Of a stretch of 13,864 nt of DNA, positions 8,201-13,119 are shown in pieces. The position numbers and the translations under genes are program-made. The notes under the pieces were generated by a model. It made no database searches. It worked only from the letters and a program-made list of their open reading frames with translations, and was not told the DNA's origin. Origin of the DNA: UBA10133 sp964348455 (GTDB lineage: Bacteria; Patescibacteriota; Microgenomatia; UBA1400; MFAQ01); assembly GCA_964348455.1 (NCBI GenBank), contig CAYGCQ010000029.1, positions 1 to 13,864 of the forward strand. The letters run 5' to 3'. How positions within the stretch are numbered: position 1 is the first letter of the stretch; every line of letters starts with the position of its first letter.

Positions 8201-9230
8201 GATTCAAGTGTCACTTCCAATCACCTCTTCTCAGTTCGATGTCATTCAAACTCCGGAACAAAACTCACTTCTTCCGGAAGATAGAAACTGCGACCAATTT
8301 AATGATGGAAAAACCGTCAAAATCGTCTCGGAAGATAACATTCTTTATCAAAGCCAAAATGCTATTCAGTGCGATTCTCTGAATTTAAAAAACTTCACTC
8401 ATTCACTCAACTATCTCATCTCAATTAATTCCAGTGTCAGGAATGGTCTATCGCTTACGACTTGTCTAGAAAACTTTTCCACCAGACGCTGTGATATTTT
8501 CGAAAGACTAATCAGTAGCAACTCTCCACAATCAATCATCACCTCTATCTCAAATCCTGACGAAGAACCTGGTTATACTCTTCATCTTTTCAATGAATCA
8601 ATTGGCAACATTACATCTAGCAACTTATTAAAATCTATCACTATCCACCCCATCCCCCTAAACTTCATCAAGGATATTTCCATCACCACAGACTCGTCAT
8701 TGCGAATTTCGGGTAGTCCCGAACTGAAGCAACCCCCGACATCTGAGAGTTTACCCAAGGTCTCAAGCACCCACCCCTCCGAATTCCTCTACACAGTTTC
8801 AATTCCCCTCCAGACCGACCCCGTCAATGCGAGGAGAGAAGGCGACGTGGCAATCTCAAACCATCAAACACTCTCCCTGTACCAAACCCGTTCACCCTTC
8901 TGGAAGGCCGTAGAAGTATCTCAAAGTGACATCGAGTTGCACCCGGCACTACTTGCCATTAAGTTGATATTTAACTACCCATATTTAACTAAACTAAGTC
9001 ACGCCGATGAGGGACTCTGGCACAACTCCTGGAACCTACCTACTCTATCAGTCACACCAAGCAATTCTGTCATTCCCGACCTGATCGGGAATCCATCTGG
9101 TAATTCAAACTCTGTTTCATTCGTCATAATCTACCTCCCCCAATACCTCGAATTCATCGGTTTAGCACTAATACCTCTCTCATTTTTACTTATATTTATT
9201 TTCCATCTCTTCTCCCACAAAAAGAAATAA
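5292..9230 (+). CDS. Large membrane protein, GT-C glycosyltransferase-like, with outer domain
   Basis: A 1312-residue protein. After a basic N-terminus, the first membrane helix (about 28-44) leads into the loop GWDNLNPE (53-60), an acidic first-loop motif like that of GT-C transferases using lipid-linked sugars. About ten more hydrophobic helices follow to about 455. The conserved-looking stretch WGWNYYDWGYRGSGFLWHG (497-515) and a long beta-rich, Ser/Thr/Pro-rich, presumably extracellular part come next. A last helix near 1275-1308 ends in KKK. Resemblance to AftD/DUF3367-type arabinofuranosyltransferases is by general layout only. The start is GTG at 5292 with no clear ribosome-binding site, so the first codons are uncertain. 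Five short repeats are translated in the outer domain (codons 628, 674, 1135, 1178 and 1260 onward). A role in cell-surface glycan or glycoprotein assembly is inferred. Confidence 0.75.
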   Translation: MPKNITKLKHRFPLRQIRQIPRFFRRYWPIISIITITTILAFLNYEPGTYLIGWDNLNPEFDTWMNFKRTLFSVWQEYRGLGLLGGQAHAADLPRILFILLLQTFKIDNSLIRYITTFLPLVAGPLGVYFLFYHHLFREKLDAKTTQFASLLGALFFLLNLNTLQTFFVPFETFTWFYGALPWLLFFTISYISKPSVKGLSTLFLISLIASPAFYVETIYLVFFVSILPFIIEYFYQKRKVITSIKTISAGIFALITPQLYWLFPVILFVISGGGHVAESAKINAISSPQTYYRNLQFANLPDMALMKGYLFNYLDMGAGYKYDYLLSVWRNHLSTPLISLLGYLIFIVVLTGLYYSIKKKFAWTASFMSMLFLCLFFLMGGGLLINSAIPLIGELFRSPFTKFSIPLSLAFAFFFSIGSMFILDLFTFLHNRLTYIFTLFSVAIALLLFMSPAFAGNLVSSNMRLTIPSEYFDLFTYLKSQDTSTRIANFPQYTFWGWNYYDWGYRGSGFLWHGIKQPLLDRAFDVWDKSSEKYYEEISTAIYSNNQSDFERVIDKYSINWVLLDKHIISPDGKTDLGNDILEKFISDSDKFSIAESFNNQIFLYKTKLSQPTQNFLSLTSSSYPDVIPAKAGIHSINSYLPFSTLSLRPNLDWTEKTGYLSTSATIPMPSPVIPSEVGADGTRRGRSHPTPQATLTLPSLTDTENQIPVRLEYQKLSDSINLRITPITPVIFADDKQIDLNPVSSLINIPTSLEESFIIQVNDQHFLLQLPAELSSTSDFFNIATIYLPVSSNFQVALYSVNSSSIYPLTNSLSQANPVQCYTNKPNRKIEKIISPSGISLLGTDVNGCLSVPLPNFSEGSLISYTFTYSSPNLITGNVNISGKDFISSDTSQPLEPSTTPKKAQLFTHASGSDQQLNLVLNAEDTKSIQDITYQDIFVSVHPRIFYTTDSLSYIPKKEIVLDSFPKKIQVSLPITSSQFDVIQTPEQNSLLPEDRNCDQFNDGKTVKIVSEDNILYQSQNAIQCDSLNLKNFTHSLNYLISINSSVRNGLSLTTCLENFSTRRCDIFERLISSNSPQSIITSISNPDEEPGYTLHLFNESIGNITSSNLLKSITIHPIPLNFIKDISITTDSSLRISGSPELKQPPTSESLPKVSSTHPSEFLYTVSIPLQTDPVNARREGDVAISNHQTLSLYQTRSPFWKAVEVSQSDIELHPALLAIKLIFNYPYLTKLSHADEGLWHNSWNLPTLSVTPSNSVIPDLIGNPSGNSNSVSFVIIYLPQYLEFIGLALIPLSFLLIFIFHLFSHKKK
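7173..7197 (+). repeat. GTCATTCC-type palindromic repeat, coding, copy A
   Basis: Begins GTCATTCC and ends GGAATCC. ATTCCTGC (7176-7183) pairs perfectly with GCAGGAAT (7188-7195) around a GAAG loop. It is translated as VIPAKAGI, starting exactly at codon 628 of the large membrane protein. Short repeats of this kind are widespread in bacterial genomes. Confidence 0.8.
7311..7359 (+). repeat. GTCATCCC-type repeat, coding, copy B
   Basis: Begins GTCATCCCGAGCGAAGTCGG, with arms CCCGA (7316-7320) and TCGGG (7327-7331), and ends GTAGATCTC after what looks like an internal insertion relative to the common form. It is translated from codon 674 as VIPSEVGADGTRRGRSH. Confidence 0.65.
8696..8735 (+). 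repeat. GTCATTGC-type repeat, coding, copy C
   Basis: Begins GTCATTGCGAATTTCGGG and continues to GAAGCAACCC. TTCGGG (8708-8713) pairs with CCCGAA (8718-8723) around TAGT. It is read in a different phase from the other four coding copies, as SLRISGSPELKQP. Confidence 0.6.
8823..8857 (+). repeat. GTCAATGCGAG-type repeat, coding, copy D
   Basis: Starts GTCAATGCGAGG and ends GTGGCAATCTC, the frame of the common GTCATTGCGAGG...GAAGCAATCTC repeat, with near-complementary ends. It is translated as VNARREGDVAIS from codon 1178, on a codon boundary. Confidence 0.65.
9069..9094 (+). repeat. GTCATTCC-type palindromic repeat, coding, copy E
   Basis: ATTCCCGA (9072-9079) pairs perfectly with TCGGGAAT (9085-9092) around CCTGA. 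It is translated as VIPDLIGNP from codon 1260, just before the C-terminal anchor. With the preceding T and without the last base it is identical to the intergenic copy at 10842-10866. Confidence 0.8.
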
Positions 9231-9254
9231 AAAAAGACCCCTCATCGAGGGGTC
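9230..9254 (-). terminator. Terminator of the small DUF4177-like gene
   Basis: GACCCCTC (9236-9243) pairs with GAGGGGTC (9247-9254), an 8-bp stem with a 3-nt loop. Read leftward, the stem is followed by an uninterrupted T run (the A run at 9230-9235). Read rightward there is no T run, so it fits the minus strand and only weakly serves the converging large gene. Confidence 0.8.
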
Positions 9255-9295
9255 GCATAATCCGACATTACTCCACAATTCTTTGCTTGTGCAGG

Positions 9296-9448
9296 CTATT
9301 TATCACAAGGTCGCTTGAAGAGATGCTCGAACATGTTAGAGATTTTAATCACTTGTACCAGCTCCCAACCTTCGGCACCAATAGAATTTAAACGACTCTG
9401 CGACAATCCAGCACTTGATCTTTCAATTTTATATTCCCATTTAGTCAT
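9296..9448 (-). CDS. Small DUF4177-like protein
   Basis: A 50-residue soluble protein. It begins MTKWEYKIERS, continues LNSIGAEGWELVQVI (residues 21-35) and ends near LFKRP (44-48). The order WEYK, LN-x-x-GAEGWELV, FKRP is the signature I know from DUF4177, whose function is unknown. The product is close to the shortest members of that family but has all three blocks. The ATG at 9448 is preceded by GAGGAG (reverse complement of 9455-9460) at 6 nt, and a strong terminator lies 41 bases after the stop. No convincing promoter was found; TAAAAT on the minus strand (9484-9489) is a weak -10 candidate. It stands alone between the converging large membrane gene and the small-RNA-like unit. Confidence 0.82.
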   Translation of the reverse strand: MTKWEYKIERSSAGLSQSRLNSIGAEGWELVQVIKISNMFEHLFKRPCDK

Positions 9449-9524
9449 ATCAGTCTCCTCATTATCAAAGATCTTTCAGCCATATTTTACCATTAGTACG
9501 AAATAGATATTCCCTGAACTGTCC

Positions 9525-9597
9525 ACAAAAAAGCCTCACAGTGAGGGTGACGACCTGCCTGCCCGACTGGTCATCACTCCCCTCTTTGAGGCCTTTT
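9525..9597. terminator. Long imperfect hairpin, probable bidirectional terminator
   Basis: GCCTCA (9533-9538) pairs with TGAGGC (9587-9592), with further inner pairing of GAGGG, TGA and GACC against GGTC, TCA and CCCTC. An A run (9527-9532) precedes it and TTTTGTT (9594-9600) follows, so it could stop either strand. Leftward, the shorter hairpin CCTCA-CTG-TGAGG followed by CTTTTTT is the stronger form. Confidence 0.6.
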
Positions 9598-9604
9598 GTT
9601 CTAG

Positions 9605-9633
9605 TTGACAGCAAATTTTTACAATGTTAATCT
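9605..9633 (+). promoter_or_regulatory. Promoter of a candidate small RNA
   Basis: A perfect -35 TTGACA (9605-9610) is followed by 17 nt and a poor -10 TAATCT (9628-9633). Transcription would start near 9639-9641, where the first hairpin of the candidate RNA begins. Confidence 0.5.
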
Positions 9634-9638
9634 GTAGA

Positions 9639-9723
9639 TGGTTAAAGACTTCTGTCCAGTCAATAACTAGAAAAAAGAAAAGCAATGTCATTCGAGTTAG
9701 GCTACGGTGATATTGCTTTTTTT
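9639..9723 (+). ncRNA. Candidate small RNA with two stem-loops
   Basis: About 85 nt between a promoter and a terminator, with no recognised family. Hairpin 1 (9639-9669): TGGTTA pairs with TAACTA (one G-U pair), a symmetric AA/AA internal loop, then GACT with AGTC around TCTGTCC. Hairpin 2 (9678-9720) pairs AAAAGCAATGTCA with TGATATTGCTTTT through one G-U pair around a 17-nt loop and runs into seven T bases. An alternative reading is a leaderless 10-codon peptide (ATG at 9638, stop at 9668-9670) ahead of an attenuator, but no gene follows closely enough to be attenuated. Confidence 0.45.
9678..9723 (+). terminator. Intrinsic terminator of the candidate small RNA
   Basis: A 13-bp stem (9678-9690 with 9708-9720, one G-U) and T run 9717-9723. 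The A-rich stretch just before it would also serve as a T run on the other strand. Confidence 0.7.
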
Positions 9724-10146
9724 CTGCCTAAAAAAGATTCCTTATTTAAAAGTTCTCCATTAGACTATTTTCCCAAGATTATCTACTCAAAATCACCAAG
9801 TTTTGACCAAGTCGGCCCATTTTGGAGATTTGAGAAGAATTAATGCTAGCGGAAATGATACGCGACATGCGGACAGTTTTTTTACGTCTATTCACAAGCC
9901 GGTTGAGCAGATTTTTCATTATTTTAAAGATTTGCTAACGCTCTTTTCCTTATTCGACAGAACAAAGAAAGGATATATCAGAAAATATATCACATCTTGT
10001 CAAGTTTCTCAACCTATAAACAAAAACATCATCACCCCATAGATAATTCAGGTTCAAAATACACAAAATATACCCCCCCATACCCCCTTCTTGTGGCTTC
10101 GAGTCTTCAGATTTTAAGATTTTCAATTTTTTATTTTTTAGAGTTT
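9724..10146. other. Gene-free stretch with T tracts
   Basis: I see no supported gene here. Possible frames are short, lack good ribosome-binding sites, and resemble no family. Notable are an AT hairpin GATATA/TATATC (9972-9991), two C runs at 10073-10079 and 10083-10087, and a series of T tracts spaced about 8 bases apart from 10112 into the next promoter. Confidence 0.5.
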
Positions 10147-10176
10147 TTGTGATTTTGAGTTTTTTAGTTCTATAAT
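10147..10176 (+). promoter_or_regulatory. Promoter of the hypothetical gene at 10214
   Basis: TTGTGA (10147-10152), 18-nt spacer, perfect TATAAT (10171-10176). Transcription would start near 10183, about 30 bases before the ATG. It is embedded in phased T tracts that could act as an UP-like or bent element. Confidence 0.6.
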
Positions 10177-10213
10177 CCACTCAACAGAACCTTCACAAAA
10201 AAAAGGAGCTTGC

Positions 10214-10807
10214 ATGACAAAAAACTTTCGCCTGGCATACAAGGGCTCTCCCTTTATTCCAATCATCGATGTCTCAGGACTTATCTCCACAATCAAATAC
10301 GATGTCCTCAAAGGTTTCCCTCCCTCAGCGGCTATTGCTCTGGCCATCACCGACATCATGGAAATTCATTTAACAGCTATTCAGCACGATCAAGACTTGA
10401 TCCTGGAATATGAACTTGACACCCAAAAACTTCAACTTCTTAACTTGGGCTACAGATACCCACTCGACACCATACTCGCCTCCGCCATCTGTTACAAGGT
10501 ACCACCGGAAGAACAGCAGCCAATTTACGAGGAGATGGTTAAAACATCTCACAACTTTTTAATTCTTCGAGTCCAAGATCAAATTAGCCAAGACTTAAGA
10601 GCCACCGTCAATCTCTTCAAAATGGACCCCTCCAGTGCCCCTATCTTTCAATACCTAAAGGACTACCCTGTTTTTTCCGCCGAAGAATTTCTAAATGGCA
10701 TGGAGATCGCGGCCACTCTTTTTTTCGGGCTAGCACTTGCTCTAGTTGACTCTACTGGTGACGATTCTTGGCTAAATACACCATACGACCCCACCAATCT
10801 CGGCTAG
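10214..10807 (+). CDS. Hypothetical protein
   Basis: I do not recognise this 197-residue protein. It has no signal peptide. One moderately hydrophobic segment lies near residues 164-178 (AATLFFGLALALVDS), which could be a buried helix as easily as a membrane one. The middle (about 105-150) is mixed helical. The ATG at 10214 follows AAGGAG (10203-10208) at 5 nt, and a perfect TATAAT promoter precedes it, so it is very likely an expressed single-gene unit. It is followed directly by the repeat cluster at 10830-11106, and no terminator is evident before 11118. Its neighbours give no hint of function. Confidence 0.72.
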   Translation: MTKNFRLAYKGSPFIPIIDVSGLISTIKYDVLKGFPPSAAIALAITDIMEIHLTAIQHDQDLILEYELDTQKLQLLNLGYRYPLDTILASAICYKVPPEEQQPIYEEMVKTSHNFLILRVQDQISQDLRATVNLFKMDPSSAPIFQYLKDYPVFSAEEFLNGMEIAATLFFGLALALVDSTGDDSWLNTPYDPTNLG

Positions 10808-10829
10808 TAATTACACCCGAACCCACATT

Positions 10830-10840
10830 GTCATTCCAAT
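10830..10840 (+). repeat. Truncated GTCATTCC repeat start
   Basis: GTCATTCCAAT sits directly before a full copy. The sequence CCTGGAATCCAG at 10901-10912 looks like the far end of the same repeat type, suggesting one copy split by insertion or two decayed copies. Confidence 0.4.
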
Positions 10841-10841
10841 T

Positions 10842-10866
10842 GTCATTCCCGACCTGATCGGGAATC
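10842..10866 (+). repeat. GTCATTCC-type palindromic repeat, intergenic copy F
   Basis: Identical to coding copy E (9069-9093) including the preceding T, with the same perfect stem ATTCCCGA/TCGGGAAT. It follows the stop of the hypothetical gene by 34 bases. Confidence 0.8.
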
Positions 10867-10920
10867 TATTCAAATCTACGTAGTCGTCTCCAATAGTTGA
10901 CCTGGAATCCAGAAACATCT

Positions 10921-10948
10921 GTCATTCCGACCAAAGTGGAGGAATCTC
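10921..10948 (+). repeat. GTCATTCCG-type repeat, intergenic copy G
   Basis: Starts GTCATTCCGACC and ends GGAGGAATCTC. ATTCC pairs with GGAAT and CCA with TGG. Same general family, variant arms. Confidence 0.65.
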
Positions 10949-10960
10949 AAACCACCACCC

Positions 10961-11020
10961 GTCAATGCGAGTTTCGGTAACCGATCCCAGAGTCGCCTCG
11001 GGAGACACCGAAGCAATCTC
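10961..11020 (+). repeat. GTCAATGCGAG-type repeat, intergenic copy H
   Basis: Begins GTCAATGCGAG and ends GAAGCAATCTC like coding copy D, but the middle is longer (about 60 bases in all) and contains CGGTAACCG and CCTCGGGAGACACCG stretches, as if enlarged by an insertion. Confidence 0.6.
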
Positions 11021-11060
11021 CCTCCACCTCACCGCACCACTCACCACGCTACAACACGTT

Positions 11061-11106
11061 GTTATTCCTGTGGAGGCGGGCCGCTGTCCCCGCAGGGGGA
11101 AATCCA
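11061..11106 (+). repeat. GTTATTCC-type repeat, intergenic copy I
   Basis: Begins GTTATTCCTGTGGAGGCGGG and ends GGGGGAAATCC, with inner arms GCGGG and CCCGC. It is an expanded, GC-rich variant of the GTCATTCC repeats. Confidence 0.55.
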
Positions 11107-11117
11107 TCAAATCAAGT

Positions 11118-11140
11118 CCCGTTTTTATAAACGGGATTTT
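11118..11140 (+). terminator. Possible terminator hairpin after the repeat cluster
   Basis: TCCCGTTT (11118-11125) pairs perfectly with AAACGGGA (11130-11137) around TTAT and is followed by only a short T run. It is the first plausible stop for rightward transcription of the hypothetical gene ending at 10807. Confidence 0.4.
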
Positions 11141-11206
11141 CCATATTTTGTCCTCCAGGCTCAAATTCCTTGACACACGCCGAGGCTTTTTCATGCCATA
11201 ATAGCC

Positions 11207-11231
11207 AAAAAAATCCCCTCATTTAAGAGGG
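11207..11231 (-). terminator. Terminator of the small membrane protein gene
   Basis: Read leftward, CCCTC and GAGGG (11227-11231 and 11216-11220) form a hairpin with a 6-nt loop, then a run of T (the A run 11207-11213). It starts 9 bases past the stop at 11240. Confidence 0.65.
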
Positions 11232-11239
11232 AAAATAAT

Positions 11240-11542
11240 TCAAGAATTAATCCATTCCATGATAAAAAGGAATAACCAGATTACAAACACTGCTGCTGCT
11301 CCCCACAAATAACTTGAGCTTGCAGTAATAAGCAGAACCACTGCAAGAATGACGCCCATAATTATACCCACCACAGACGGCCAAAAAGCATCAACTTTAT
11401 CATTTGTAGAGATTATGATTATCGTTACGACCATTGGAGCAAACAAAACTCCAGTGAACGCAATTTTAAGATACAATCCGGCGAATATCGGTAATACATA
11501 AGTTAAAACGACGATCAAAGAATTCCTATAATTTATCGGCAC
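11240..11542 (-). CDS. Small four-helix membrane protein, unknown function
   Basis: A 100-residue hydrophobic protein with about four membrane helices in two hairpins (from the start chosen here, about 9-28, 30-45, 55-75 and 79-97), separated by the polar stretch STNDKVDAFWP. I do not recognise the family; it could be a small integral membrane protein of the DUF type. I chose GTG at 11542 because GGAGGA (reverse complement of 11547-11552) lies 4 nt before it. A TTG at 11554 would give 104 residues but would put this ribosome-binding site inside the gene. A promoter at 11581-11609 and a terminator at 11207-11231 make it a complete single-gene unit, divergent from radA. Confidence 0.75.
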   Translation of the reverse strand: MPINYRNSLIVVLTYVLPIFAGLYLKIAFTGVLFAPMVVTIIIISTNDKVDAFWPSVVGIIMGVILAVVLLITASSSYLWGAAAVFVIWLFLFIMEWINS

Positions 11543-11546
11543 TTTA

Positions 11547-11552
11547 TCCTCC
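11547..11552 (-). promoter_or_regulatory. Ribosome-binding site deciding the GTG start at 11542
   Basis: The reverse complement reads GGAGGA, ending 4 nt before GTG. The only longer start, TTG at 11554, overlaps this site and has no purine-rich sequence at the right distance. Confidence 0.65.
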
Positions 11553-11580
11553 AACTTTCAAAGTATGACTTTCTATCAAT

Positions 11581-11609
11581 ATTATAAGCTTTAACAACAT
11601 TTTCTGCAA
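11581..11609 (-). promoter_or_regulatory. Promoter of the small membrane protein gene
   Basis: On the minus strand TTGCAG (11604-11609), 17-nt spacer, perfect TATAAT (11581-11586). Transcription would start near 11574, giving a leader of about 32 nt. Confidence 0.6.
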
Positions 11610-11663
11610 CTCGAAAACAACCCCAATCAGTTCAAAACCTTCTTTTTTTAAGCTATTCTTCGA

Positions 11664-11669
11664 TATAAT
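11664..11669 (+). promoter_or_regulatory. -10 element of radA, suggesting a leaderless mRNA
   Basis: A perfect TATAAT ends 7 bases before the radA ATG, so transcription should begin at or within a base or two of the start codon. No Shine-Dalgarno sequence is present and no good -35 element was found; a T-rich stretch (11641-11649) sits in its place. Confidence 0.5.
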
Positions 11670-11676
11670 CACTTAG

Positions 11677-12990
11677 ATGCCAAAATCCAACGTCGTTTTC
11701 TTTTGTAATAGCTGTGGGAATGAATTCGTTAAATGGGCAGGCCAATGTCCCGCCTGCCACGAGTGGAACACTCTTGTGGAAGCTACTCTATACTTAAAAA
11801 CAGCCAAAACTAAAACCGGAGGCAAAGTCACCCTAAAACCGGCAGAAACGTTTTCAGTCAAAACAGCTCTCTCCTCCCAAACCGGCTACACCTTTTCCAC
11901 TCAAATCGGCGAGTTCGACCGTGTCCTAGGCCCAGGCCTTACCCGTGGCGGTGTCTATCTCCTGGCGGGTCAACCAGGCATCGGCAAGTCAACTCTCCTA
12001 ACTCAGCTGGCTTTAAGCTCCAAGCAAGATGTAATTTATGTCTGTTCGGAAGAGAACCCGGCCCAGGTTGCCAATCGAATTAAAAGGCTATCCACCAAAA
12101 ATAACGATCACATCAAGCTTTTAAACACTTCTACTGTCGAGAACATCCTAGACTCCATCAAAGCCAGTCCAAATAGCCTCGTCATAGTCGACTCCATCCA
12201 GTCAGTCAGCACAGCTGTTAACCCTACCACACCAGGCTCACCGTCACAGATTCGTGACAGTGCCAGCTTTCTAATCCAAACAGCCAAGGAAAACTCTATC
12301 CCCATGATTATCGTAGGGCACGTAACTAAGGACGGAGATATCGCTGGACCAAAAATGCTTGAGCACATGGTAGACACCGTCCTAGAGCTTTCGGGTGACC
12401 GACAGCACCTTCTTAGACTTCTTCGGACAGTGAAAAACCGTTTCGGACCTACGGATGAGACAGGTATCTTCCGGATGGATGGCAATGGGCTCGTTGAAGT
12501 CAAAGACCCGGGAGCTATTTTGCTTGAAGGTCGGGTAAAAAATGCCCCAGGCTCCTGCCTAACTATGATCATGGAAGGCACCCGCCCCCTCACCGTCGAA
12601 ATTCAGGCTCTAGTCGTCAGCTCCCCCCTTCCTATACCTAGACGCATCGCCAAGGGCATCTCGGCCAACAGGCTCCAGCTCATCTGTGCCATTCTTACCA
12701 AACACCTCAATCTTGCTATAGCTACCAAGGACGTGTTCGTTAACGTCACTGGGGGCATGGATATCAAAGATCCCGGAGCCGACCTAGGCATCGCTTTAGC
12801 CATTATTTCCTCAGTCAAAGACAAACCTCTCCCGGAAAACTCTATCTGCTTCGGCGAACTCGGCTTACTGGGAGAAATCCGCAAGGTAAGCTTTAGTGAC
12901 AAAATGCTCAAAGAAGCCAAATCTCTCGGATATACCACCATTTTTTCCCCCTCCACCCATACCTCCATCAAGTCCATCAAGTTCAGCTAA
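11677..12990 (+). CDS. radA: DNA repair protein RadA (Sms)
   Basis: A 437-residue RecA-related ATPase that drives branch migration of recombination intermediates. Domains in order: a four-cysteine zinc finger (C10, C13, C24, C27); a RecA-like core with Walker A GQPGIGKST (98-106), SEENPAQV (124-131) and Walker B LVIVDSIQ (168-175); the RadA-specific KNRFG motif (253-257); and a C-terminal Lon-protease-like domain (about 285-430) with DPGADLGIALA (365-375), lacking the protease serine as RadA proteins do. Length is slightly below the usual 450-460, mainly through a trimmed C-terminus. The ATG at 11677 is the natural start because the zinc finger begins nine residues later. There is no ribosome-binding site and the -10 box nearly touches the ATG. 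A weak terminator follows. Confidence 0.97.
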   Translation: MPKSNVVFFCNSCGNEFVKWAGQCPACHEWNTLVEATLYLKTAKTKTGGKVTLKPAETFSVKTALSSQTGYTFSTQIGEFDRVLGPGLTRGGVYLLAGQPGIGKSTLLTQLALSSKQDVIYVCSEENPAQVANRIKRLSTKNNDHIKLLNTSTVENILDSIKASPNSLVIVDSIQSVSTAVNPTTPGSPSQIRDSASFLIQTAKENSIPMIIVGHVTKDGDIAGPKMLEHMVDTVLELSGDRQHLLRLLRTVKNRFGPTDETGIFRMDGNGLVEVKDPGAILLEGRVKNAPGSCLTMIMEGTRPLTVEIQALVVSSPLPIPRRIAKGISANRLQLICAILTKHLNLAIATKDVFVNVTGGMDIKDPGADLGIALAIISSVKDKPLPENSICFGELGLLGEIRKVSFSDKMLKEAKSLGYTTIFSPSTHTSIKSIKFS

Positions 12991-13004
12991 TACCTAGCCA
13001 CCCC

Positions 13005-13037
13005 AAGCAGCATGTTTTACTACTATGGGTTGCTTTT
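13005..13037 (+). terminator. Weak terminator after radA
   Basis: AAGCAG and CAT (13005-13013) pair with ATG and TTGCTT (13025-13027, 13030-13035) with a two-base bulge, followed by TTTT. The right arm overlaps the -35 region of the next promoter. Confidence 0.45.
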
Positions 13038-13058
13038 TATGCCTTTTGGGTATATAAT
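13030..13058 (+). promoter_or_regulatory. Promoter of the hypothetical gene at 13120
   Basis: TTGCTT (13030-13035), 17-nt spacer, perfect TATAAT (13053-13058). Transcription would begin near 13065, with a leader of about 55 nt. Confidence 0.6.
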
Positions 13059-13119
13059 CAGGCATCGTTAAGTCAGTCGCAACTTTACAATTACAAAAAA
13101 ATCGCTCAAGGAGTTTGCT

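Noticed and set aside
9843..9938. A 31-codon frame starting MLAEMIRDMR
   Set aside because: Helical-looking, but only a weak, badly spaced GGAG upstream and no promoter or homology that I can recall; possibly a gene remnant.
9803..10042. Open frame of 79 codons on the plus strand
   Set aside because: No ribosome-binding site, no family resemblance, and composition like the noncoding surroundings.
10073..10087. Possible G-quadruplex on the minus strand (two G runs)
   Set aside because: Only two G runs are present; a stable intramolecular structure would normally need four.
9950..10180. Minus-strand frame rich in lysine at its start
   Set aside because: The lysine-rich part is just the antisense of the T tracts; no ribosome-binding site and no family.
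7173..11106. CRISPR array
   Set aside because: The repeats are palindromic, variable, widely and irregularly spaced and partly coding; no uniform spacers and no cas genes.
10922..11201. Open frames on both strands through the repeat cluster
   Set aside because: They consist of translated palindromic repeats, with no start signals.
11170..11202. TTGACA followed by CATAAT as a plus-strand promoter
   Set aside because: The spacer is 21 nt, and the transcript would run straight into a hairpin with no gene on that strand before radA.
12108..12980. Two long minus-strand frames antisense to radA
   Set aside because: radA is unmistakable on the plus strand; these are shadows caused by codon bias.
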